A DNA stretch of 64,000 bases from Symploca sp. SIO1C2 (GTDB taxonomy: Bacteria; Cyanobacteriota; Cyanobacteriia; Cyanobacteriales; Coleofasciculaceae), in the NCBI GenBank assembly GCA_010672925.1, contig JAAHFP010000004.1, positions 186,001 to 250,000 of the forward strand. Direction: 5' to 3'. How positions within the stretch are numbered: the stretch's first letter is position 1; every line of letters starts with the position of its first letter. This document shows positions 17,360 to 24,622 of the stretch, piece by piece. Under the pieces are notes generated by a model. The model was not told the origin of the DNA. It made no database searches and saw only the letters and a program-made list of their open reading frames with translations. The translations under genes and the position numbers were made by a program.

Positions 17360-19594
17360 CTACTGATTTAGGCAATCCCTCACAGCATCAGTATTGTCAA
17401 GACCAGATCTTGGTGTGGAGTTATCCGTAGTAAAGGCGTTGATACTATAACTCCGGTCTAAGCTTTGTCCTGATCTACCAATAAGGTCTAGGTTTCCCCT
17501 CCATTGCACATCAACGTCATACTGACCAATTGTTGCCTTAAAACAAGTGAATCTATTAGGTTCTTGAGCATTGTATAGTGCTCCAATCATTATATTATCT
17601 TTGCGAACATAAGACACATTTTTGCCCAGACCACGCTCGTAGAAATTAAAGGAACCAACGGGTATAAGATTGCTATTATATGCTTCTACCTCAGGTTCTT
17701 CTGGTATTTCTGGTGGTGGACTTTCTATACCACTACTCAGCTGTGGCTTGTCGTTGATTGGTTGAATCTCAATACTGAGTGTTCCTCTATCCGTTTTCGG
17801 ATCTAAAGCATCAACTGGCCAAATAAAATTACTATTATCTGTTGCACTCTTACCTTGATCATCAGCTGTAACCGTTAAGGTGTCAGTGCCGTCAAAGTCT
17901 AACTTGCTCCTATAGGTAATTGCATCTTTGGCACTCAGGGTTTTGTTAATTCTATCAACTTTGCCAAATAATAAAACACTACCATCCTCGTCTGGTTGTA
18001 TTTGACTGAAGCTCAACCCTTCAGGAACATCATCCCGAACCTGGAGAATACCATTAGAAACTTTGAGTTTAACAGCAATACCATTGCTGTTAGCATCAGG
18101 ATCACTCACGGTAATGCCACCAAAGGTTAGCTCCTTGTCCTCATCAACAGTTTGGCTATCAGGAAGCTTAACTTCAGGGGCAATGTTACGTGTATTAACG
18201 CTAATCACTCTGTTCACTACATTACTTGTACCGCCGTCTCCATCAGTTAACTTAAACTCTACTTGGCGAGTGCCGGTACTTGGTGGTTTGGAAACATTGC
18301 GATAAACTATCTGGTGAATAATTTTTTCCGCCGCTTCGGGATTAGCATTGGAATTAAAGGTAATTTCGAGAGGGGTTGTGCCAATTCCACCAGTCGATGT
18401 ACCAATAACCGTATTTTCATAGGTTACAGAGTGACCATCGCTATCACTATCCTGATTCTGAGGAGTCTGGTTGTAAATTTCTAGGCGATCATCAGCCTTT
18501 CCATTTTTGGTGAATTTAATGGTTAACTTGCCTTCCTCGAAGTCAAAGGAATCAATATCTTTAACTGTAACATCGCAAGCGATCGCGACAACATCGGAAC
18601 CACTAGGACAATCAGGCAATTTAGGTAGTTCAGATTGAGGAGGTTTTGGAGAAGGTGAAAGTATGTTGTCCAAGAATAAACTAATCACACTTGTTGAACT
18701 AATAGCATTTTTTAATACAACTAATCCCATACCAAGGACAAATAAAATCAACATACCTCCAATTCCCCCAAAGAGAAGTTTCCAAATCAGAGGTGGTACT
18801 ACAAAGGTTGTTGTGGGTGGTAAAACTGTATTGAGCCGCTGTGAGATTACATCAGCGGTAAAATTATCTTCCTTCAAATGCTCCTCGAAGATCCAACTAA
18901 ATACTTCTTTACGACTATCGCTCAGTAGTGGAATTTGCTCCCACTGTAATTGTTTAGTATCCGCATTGTATAAGTCTTTGGAGTCTTTACCACTAAATAG
19001 AGTCAGTGCTGTAACAGCTAAATCCCGTAAATCTTGAGCGTATTGCTCACTGATTTCCTGATTGGCGGCTTGTTTTGACTCTGTTTCTCCTCGGATATAC
19101 TTTTCAATCTCTTGTTCAATACCAAAATTGATCAAGACTGGTAGTTTCTTTGATTCTACCCAAATAATATTTTTAGGAGAGATATTTCTATGAGAGATCT
19201 CGTGACAGTGTAAATCAGAGAGGACAGGCAAAAGTTGATTGAGCCACTCCACGATATCATACTCGCTCCATGCTCCTTTTTTCCTGATGGTTTCGTAAGA
19301 TTCTCCCTCTATATTATTTTGTACCAAACAAAACCATTGGTCTTCACTAAAACAGTCTTTTATTCCTTGTATTTGATGATTTTGAGGTTGCTTAAGCTTT
19401 TCTAACTCAGATTTGAAATTTCGTAGAGTTTGTTCAGCACTTTTGGTATCTTGGCATAAAAATTTAGTTAACCGATAAAGTTTATGATAGTCTTGTGGCT
19501 CTTCAATAAGGTAAACTTGCTTATGCGGTTGTTGTAAAATTTCCTTGATTGTTCGGTAGCGATCGCGTAATTTACTCTTCGTTACTGTATTCAT
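17360..19594 (-). CDS. Membrane pseudokinase with cadherin/Ig-like ectodomain
   Basis: 744 residues. The cytoplasmic N-terminus (about 1-265) is a Ser/Thr-kinase fold but catalytically dead in appearance. The glycine loop is absent (ILQQPHKQVYLIEE), HRD-x(4)-N is HRNISPKN, and DFG is NFG, so both essential aspartates are Asn. One membrane segment (LLFGGIGGMLILFVLGMGLVVL) follows. The outer part (about 320-640) has repeated beta-domains like cadherin/Ig or calcium-binding adhesin repeats (DSDSDGHSVTYEN, VSDPDANSNG), then a unique C-terminal region. It is downstream of a small helical-protein gene on the same strand. Likely an extracellular sensor signalling through a pseudokinase scaffold; that role is inference. 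Confidence 0.85.
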   Translation of the reverse strand: MNTVTKSKLRDRYRTIKEILQQPHKQVYLIEEPQDYHKLYRLTKFLCQDTKSAEQTLRNFKSELEKLKQPQNHQIQGIKDCFSEDQWFCLVQNNIEGESYETIRKKGAWSEYDIVEWLNQLLPVLSDLHCHEISHRNISPKNIIWVESKKLPVLINFGIEQEIEKYIRGETESKQAANQEISEQYAQDLRDLAVTALTLFSGKDSKDLYNADTKQLQWEQIPLLSDSRKEVFSWIFEEHLKEDNFTADVISQRLNTVLPPTTTFVVPPLIWKLLFGGIGGMLILFVLGMGLVVLKNAISSTSVISLFLDNILSPSPKPPQSELPKLPDCPSGSDVVAIACDVTVKDIDSFDFEEGKLTIKFTKNGKADDRLEIYNQTPQNQDSDSDGHSVTYENTVIGTSTGGIGTTPLEITFNSNANPEAAEKIIHQIVYRNVSKPPSTGTRQVEFKLTDGDGGTSNVVNRVISVNTRNIAPEVKLPDSQTVDEDKELTFGGITVSDPDANSNGIAVKLKVSNGILQVRDDVPEGLSFSQIQPDEDGSVLLFGKVDRINKTLSAKDAITYRSKLDFDGTDTLTVTADDQGKSATDNSNFIWPVDALDPKTDRGTLSIEIQPINDKPQLSSGIESPPPEIPEEPEVEAYNSNLIPVGSFNFYERGLGKNVSYVRKDNIMIGALYNAQEPNRFTCFKATIGQYDVDVQWRGNLDLIGRSGQSLDRSYSINAFTTDNSTPRSGLDNTDAVRDCLNQ

Positions 19595-19763
19595 AAGTAT
19601 AGCTTGTTTATAAATTTATTTATAGCAATAATCTGTACTACCCAAGACTCTCTTGTCATAAGATTCATTGACTGGTGGGCATTTACACATCCCATATTAT
19701 AGATTAATGTAGTAAATTTTTATGAAAAATGCCCACCTTACAAACTGACTAACTACCTAAATC

Positions 19764-20147
19764 TTAATTAGGATTGGCAGCACCTTTAAATGTTTCAACC
19801 AAAATATGGACTAACGAATGATCAAGCATTTGTTTAAATGTCTCAACACCACCTGCTTGTAAAGCAGCAACCACTCGTTCTTTTAATGAATGATCTTTTT
19901 TTATTTCTTGAACAGCTTTTTGAGCTATTTTTTCTTTATCAGATTCAGTACTATTAGGATTAGTCTGTTCTAGTTGTGTCAAAAGAGCTTGTATCTCTTT
20001 AGCAGCCTCAGCAAGATTTTTATTATCTTTTATTTCGTTATTAGTCTGTGAAGATGTAACATTTTCCATCATACCTCCTCCCATATTGATTCCACCTACA
20101 GAGCCACTACTAATATTGACCTTATTTGTATTGCTTGATTCTGACAT
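19764..20147 (-). CDS. Small helical protein, probable partner of the pseudokinase
   Basis: 127 residues from ATG 20147 with AAGGATAA upstream; the longer TTG frame from 20165 is unlikely. The N-terminus is a low-complexity Ser/Gly/Asn segment (SSGSVGGINMGGGMMEN). The C-terminal ~80 residues are amphipathic helices (LAEAAKEIQALLTQLEQTNP, EKIAQKAVQEIKK, LVHILVETFKG). I have an impression of this C-terminal domain from cyanobacterial proteins near NTPases and kinases, but know no function. It lies 169 bases upstream of the pseudokinase on the same strand and immediately downstream of the damaged map gene. Confidence 0.75.
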   Translation of the reverse strand: MSESSNTNKVNISSGSVGGINMGGGMMENVTSSQTNNEIKDNKNLAEAAKEIQALLTQLEQTNPNSTESDKEKIAQKAVQEIKKDHSLKERVVAALQAGGVETFKQMLDHSLVHILVETFKGAANPN

Positions 20148-20217
20148 GATTGTTATCCTTGACAAGTTTCTCTTTAATGCTAATCAATCACTGTCTTCTT
20201 AAAGGAAAATATGTTTT

Positions 20218-20964
20218 CTATAAGTGACACCTAAAGTCAAGTGTGATATAACCATTAAAGAGAGCTGAAAGTTTGCGATCGCGGGTAAGTGCAGTCCATT
20301 CATCCGCCATAATCTCGACTTCCCAAGTACCTTCATTAATCATCGGCTCAATAGTAAACACCATACCAGGACGGAATTTCTTCCCCTTGCCTCGCTTGCC
20401 ATAGTGAGGAATCTGGGGAGCTGTATGGAAAATTCTACCAACTCCATGTCCGACAAAATCTCGTACCACTGAAAACCCACTAGCTTCAGCATATTCCTGA
20501 ATTGCCGCACCAATATCTCCAACTCTTGCCCCCGGTTTAACTACAGCAATCCCCCGCATCATACATTCAAAGGTAACTTCTACCAATTTCTTCGCTGTTG
20601 GTGAGGGCGTACCGACAAAGAACATTCTAGAGGTATCGCCATGATAACCATCAACAATTGGTGTTACATCAATATTGATAATATCTCCATCCTGGAGAAT
20701 CTCCTTTTCGTTGGGAATACCATGACAAACAACCTCATTCACGCTAGTACAAATAGACTGAGGAAAGCCGTTGTAGCCAAGGGGAGCACTCTTTGCTCCA
20801 TGAGCCTTTGTCCAACGCTCTGCTTCGTCGTTGATTTCCTTGGTACTGACTCCCGGCTTCACCATTGGTTCCAAGTGGTCTAAAAGTTTAGCGGCCAAGC
20901 GTCCAGCTCGACGCATCTTTTCAATTTCTCGACTTGATAAAATAATAATTCGTTCAGTTGCCAT
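20218..20964 (-). CDS. map: Methionine aminopeptidase with altered C-terminus (possibly inactive)
   Basis: Type I methionine aminopeptidase, 248 residues from ATG 20964; the longer frame includes heptamer-repeat sequence and is unlikely. Metal ligands are present at INIDVTP and GYHGDTSRM (two Asp), the GHGVGRIFH His region, and FTIEPMIN (Glu). The last ligand should be the Glu of the family motif SAQ(F/Y)EHT; here the sequence reads SALFNGYITLDFRCHL and stops. Homology thus ends at about residue 232, the final Glu is gone and the usual C-terminal strand is missing. Either the enzyme is crippled or this is a recent pseudogene with another map elsewhere. Confidence 0.85.
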   Translation of the reverse strand: MATERIIILSSREIEKMRRAGRLAAKLLDHLEPMVKPGVSTKEINDEAERWTKAHGAKSAPLGYNGFPQSICTSVNEVVCHGIPNEKEILQDGDIINIDVTPIVDGYHGDTSRMFFVGTPSPTAKKLVEVTFECMMRGIAVVKPGARVGDIGAAIQEYAEASGFSVVRDFVGHGVGRIFHTAPQIPHYGKRGKGKKFRPGMVFTIEPMINEGTWEVEIMADEWTALTRDRKLSALFNGYITLDFRCHL

Positions 20965-21019
20965 GAGTTGTTTGTCGTTGGTTGTTGGTTGTTTGTGAGT
21001 TTTGAGCAATAAACAATGA

Positions 21020-21622
21020 CTAATTTTTCCTGAAGGTAGCACCTGTATGGCCAGTGGTTAACCAAAGCATGGATCTTACGCCATCTCGAAAGCACTTTTC
21101 AATCGGTTCAGGTGAGCGCTCAGAATCTACGGGTAATGGCTTTAAGATAATGCCCCGACTACCAAAGACAATTTCGCCAATTACGCGAGCACGGCGCATA
21201 TGATTGTCCGAGGTAACTAGATAGACACTATCAATTCCCTCAGTTTTCAACTCATCCACCAGAGTTGTAAAATTTGTCACTGTGTCTACAGCTTGGTGAT
21301 CTATGTGCAAACGTTCTTGGAGAATGCCAGCTTTAGCAAATATCCTTTGAGTGTACCATTCTGGGCTACCGGAGGATACCCAAATATGTAGTTCTGGGTG
21401 GCGCTGGGCAAATTTAGCAGCAAATGACTCTCGCTCCTCTGCTCCTCCCAAGACAAAGATGGCTTCTGGTTGCACAAAATAACTTTTGATTTGCCTGTAG
21501 CCAAAGAAGGCAGAAACAGCTAGTACTGGTATCAGCCAGGGAAGTAACATAAATGGAAAGCGTCGAGGTTTAGGTTTAGTAAGCAAGTGTCGTTGCTTAC
21601 GGGGATAAATCCTCAAAAGCAT
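21020..21622 (-). CDS. YdcF/SanA-family DUF218 membrane protein
   Basis: 200 residues. A basic N-terminus and one membrane segment (LLPWLIPVLAVSAFFGY) are followed by the DUF218 core: AIFVLGGAEERE, then the GIDSVYLVTSDNHMRRA block with its conserved DxxHxxRA-like signature. Family members (ElyC, SanA, YdcF) are linked to envelope and peptidoglycan homeostasis, with unclear chemistry. It lies 55 bases upstream of map on the same strand. Confidence 0.88.
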   Translation of the reverse strand: MLLRIYPRKQRHLLTKPKPRRFPFMLLPWLIPVLAVSAFFGYRQIKSYFVQPEAIFVLGGAEERESFAAKFAQRHPELHIWVSSGSPEWYTQRIFAKAGILQERLHIDHQAVDTVTNFTTLVDELKTEGIDSVYLVTSDNHMRRARVIGEIVFGSRGIILKPLPVDSERSPEPIEKCFRDGVRSMLWLTTGHTGATFRKN

Positions 21623-22009
21623 GAATGAACAAATGATTTAGGGTATAGTTCGGGTTTAGGTTAAGGATAGTACCAACCAGAGTGACAGGCGTTAGCGTTT
21701 GCTTAGCATGTTATGGGTTAAAGACTCCAACCCGCCCCTACATAATTTTATCCTAGAAAGCTGGGGGAGCTGAGGGAGGCTCACAAGGGTAGGTTTTTTA
21801 ATAAGACGCGAGGGTCGGTGAGACAAGGAGGACAAGGAGGGAAAGTAGACAAGGAAGAAAGAAGATGAATGTATATTACGAAGTATTTACGACAAAAGAT
21901 GATTGGGAAAATAATCCATTTAAGGAAATACCTTTACCGCAAATTAAATTGGCAATACTATTAATTAGTCCTTTTCTCCATTCTCCATTCGACCTTCTCC
22001 ATTCGCTCT
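21623..22009. other. Intergenic region with repeat fragments
   Basis: 387 bases. It contains an inverted family B end (AACCCGCCCCTACATAA near 21722), a block CACAAGGGTAGGTTTTTTA that recurs inverted near 2302-2319, and GACAAGGAG nonamers (about 21823-21862). No gene is evident. Confidence 0.5.
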
Positions 22010-24418
22010 TCATAAATATTTTTTAATAAAACTTCTGATTTGTTTTATATTAAATTCTTGAGCTAAATTCAATATATTGTCCGCAAAAGGCATATATTCG
22101 TTGTCCATTTTTTTAAGTTTATTTACTTGTTCAATTAAACCATCAATAAGACCTTTTCTAGCTAAATCATATAAAATATTTAACTCATCTGGTGGTGGAG
22201 GGATAATTACGGTTACTGGATTAGTTTGGGATAAATCACTTTGAGTTCCTAGTGGCTGGGTTGATAATTCATCAGTCTTCTCATATATCCATGACAACCC
22301 TAAGTGATACCGGATGGTTTCGAGTAAATCTTGAGTTTCTATTGGCTTAGGTAAAAAATCATTACAACCTGCTTCTCGACTCTGGATTTGATAGGATTCA
22401 GATATACTGGCAGAAGATGCTAGTACAATAGTATGTTTAAATTCTGGTAATTGGCGCAGACGGCAGGTTAACTCAAAACCATCCATTACTGGCATTACTA
22501 AGTCAAGGATCAGCAAATCTGGTAAGAATTTGATGGCTTGCTCTAAACCTTCCTCACCGTTGGTTGCCTCTCTTATTTCAAAACCAAGAGGTTCGAGTAA
22601 ACTGAATAGCACTGCTCGATTTTCTGCACAGTCGTCTACCACTAAAATTTGCTTTTTTTCCCCTTGGTAGCCAATTATTGGCTGGAGAGGGGTTACTGGT
22701 GTTACCTCAATTGACTTGGAGGATAAAGGTAAATCTACCTCGAACCAAAAAGTACTGCCTAATCCTAAAGTACTCTTGACTTGCAGTTGGCTGCCCATCA
22801 GCTGTAGAATTTTTTGGGTGATGGTTAGTCCCAATCCAGTGCCTTCTATTTTATGGGTATCTTGTCCTACCTGCTCAAAGGGTTCAAAAATCTTATCTAG
22901 TTTCTCGGTAGCGATACCAATACCAGTATCTTTGATCTCAAATTTAATTTTGTTGTTGGTTATTGGTTGTTTGTTGTTTGTTGTTTGTTGTTGGTTATCT
23001 ATTTTTTCGACTTTGAAAGTTACTCCACCAGTCTGAGTAAATTTAATGGCATTGCCGAGGAGGTTAATTAAAACTTGCCTTAGTCGTTTTTCATCGGCAT
23101 AGACTACTGTCGGGAGTTGAGGGTCAGGTTGGTAAGTAAAAGTAATGCTCTTTTTTTTGGCACGAATCTGACACATTTGGGTGACTCCCCATAAAAAGTG
23201 CAAAAAATGAAAGTCTTCAGGGTAGAGTTCCATTTTCTGAGCTTCAATTTTGGAGATATCTAAAATATCGTTAATCAGAGTGAGGAGATGAGTACCGCAG
23301 CTTTGAATGATGTCAATACCTTGTTGTTGCTGAGGGGTCATGTCTGAGGAATATTGGAGAATTTGAGCGTAGCCGAGAATGCCGTTGAGGGGGGTACGGA
23401 GTTCGTGGCTCATGTTGGCAAGGAATTCACTTTTAGCCCGGTTGGCAGCATTAGCGGCTTCTTTTGCTTGCTGCTGCTCCTCTAACAAATGTCTGACTTG
23501 TTCAATCAATTGATTAAAAGAGGTACTTAGCAATCCGATCTCGTCTTGAGTAGTTATGGGAGCTTGTAAAGAGAAGTCAGACTCTTGCGTTACCTTTTTG
23601 GCTACCCTTGTTAATTGTTCGAGAGGACGAGTAATGGCTGCACTAGTATAGATAGCCAGGAAAATAGCGATCACAATTGACAATACCATACTGACTATCA
23701 GGATGTGAACCCACAGTCTTTCAGTAGTTTTGAGAACAACAGTAGTATCCTGCTTTTCCTGATCGATTATTTTTTTGATTGCCTCTAAGTCTTCTGCAAA
23801 GTCTTCCATTTTCTTGCTTAGAGGATTGAGAGTAAAATTCACAAGCAATTTTTGTGCCGAATCTATCTCTTCAGTAGACAATTGGTACGGATTGATTGGT
23901 TGCAAAAGTGCTTCTGTTTCCTGGAAATATTTGTCTATTAAAAATTCATTATTTTTTAGTTTATTGAAAGCTGCGATTTCCTCTGATGTTTCCTCTACTT
24001 CTGGTTCATCGTAAGATTCTTCCAACTCAGACCATAATTGCCTAAATTCAACGATATGTTCCTGAAAATGCAGGTATTCCTCCTGAAATTCTTCCGGTTC
24101 CTGGAGTAAGCCAGCAAATTGATGGTAATGCAGTTGTATTTGTATCAACTTAAGTTGCAAGTGATCAATCAGGAGAGTTTCTTCTAAAACATCTTCTAGC
24201 AAGTTTCTAGACTGCTGTTGGTGAAAATCTCCTAAGATAGCTCCAATTATTGTCCCAGTAACAGTGATGGCAAGGATGATCCCATAGCCAAAACTAATCT
24301 TTTGACCAACATTGGGGTTATAAAATTTCTGCCTAATACCGCTTCCAGTCAAATGGGCAAGCTTTGCCTCTTGCTCTGGCAAGTGATTAGTACTGGATTT
24401 GGCTTCAGGTTTACTCAT
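22010..24418 (-). CDS. Hybrid histidine kinase 1 (helical sensor-HAMP-HisKA-HATPase-REC-tail)
   Basis: 802 residues. Two membrane segments (about 41-62 and 237-260) flank a helical periplasmic domain. HAMP (about 261-313) and HisKA with phospho-His about residue 338 (NMSHELRTPLNG) follow, then HATPase_c (DTGIGIATE, GTGLGLTI), a receiver (ILVVDDCAENR, acceptor Asp in LLILDLVMP, Lys in FLPKPIE) and a C-terminal helical tail ending in IRSFIKKYL. A Gln/Thr/Asn heptamer-encoded insertion sits just before the G1 box. It is the last gene of an array of four related kinases and two binding proteins on one strand; no separate response regulator is present. Confidence 0.95.
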   Translation of the reverse strand: MSKPEAKSSTNHLPEQEAKLAHLTGSGIRQKFYNPNVGQKISFGYGIILAITVTGTIIGAILGDFHQQQSRNLLEDVLEETLLIDHLQLKLIQIQLHYHQFAGLLQEPEEFQEEYLHFQEHIVEFRQLWSELEESYDEPEVEETSEEIAAFNKLKNNEFLIDKYFQETEALLQPINPYQLSTEEIDSAQKLLVNFTLNPLSKKMEDFAEDLEAIKKIIDQEKQDTTVVLKTTERLWVHILIVSMVLSIVIAIFLAIYTSAAITRPLEQLTRVAKKVTQESDFSLQAPITTQDEIGLLSTSFNQLIEQVRHLLEEQQQAKEAANAANRAKSEFLANMSHELRTPLNGILGYAQILQYSSDMTPQQQQGIDIIQSCGTHLLTLINDILDISKIEAQKMELYPEDFHFLHFLWGVTQMCQIRAKKKSITFTYQPDPQLPTVVYADEKRLRQVLINLLGNAIKFTQTGGVTFKVEKIDNQQQTTNNKQPITNNKIKFEIKDTGIGIATEKLDKIFEPFEQVGQDTHKIEGTGLGLTITQKILQLMGSQLQVKSTLGLGSTFWFEVDLPLSSKSIEVTPVTPLQPIIGYQGEKKQILVVDDCAENRAVLFSLLEPLGFEIREATNGEEGLEQAIKFLPDLLILDLVMPVMDGFELTCRLRQLPEFKHTIVLASSASISESYQIQSREAGCNDFLPKPIETQDLLETIRYHLGLSWIYEKTDELSTQPLGTQSDLSQTNPVTVIIPPPPDELNILYDLARKGLIDGLIEQVNKLKKMDNEYMPFADNILNLAQEFNIKQIRSFIKKYL
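22949..22998 (-). repeat. In-frame heptamer repeats in the HATPase domain of kinase 1
   Basis: GTTGTTTGTTGTTGG-type heptamers read on the minus strand as Q/T/N/P-rich sequence between the strand VTFKVEKI and IKFEIKDTGIG. Similar insertions occur at the same site in the other three kinases of the array. Confidence 0.85.
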
Positions 24419-24622
24419 ATAACACTTTTATTCGAGTTTAAACATCCTGGGATAGGAAAGGCAAGAGGTAGAGAAACTATGGAAGCATTTCAATGGGAGC
24501 AAGTTTCAACTAAAGCTAGGGAAACTGAGGAATAGAAAATTTTGGTATCTGGGAGAGCGACTGGAGAGGATAGTATTTTGGCCAAGTTTGGCTGATTCTA
24601 AGATTGTTAATGTAGTACTATT

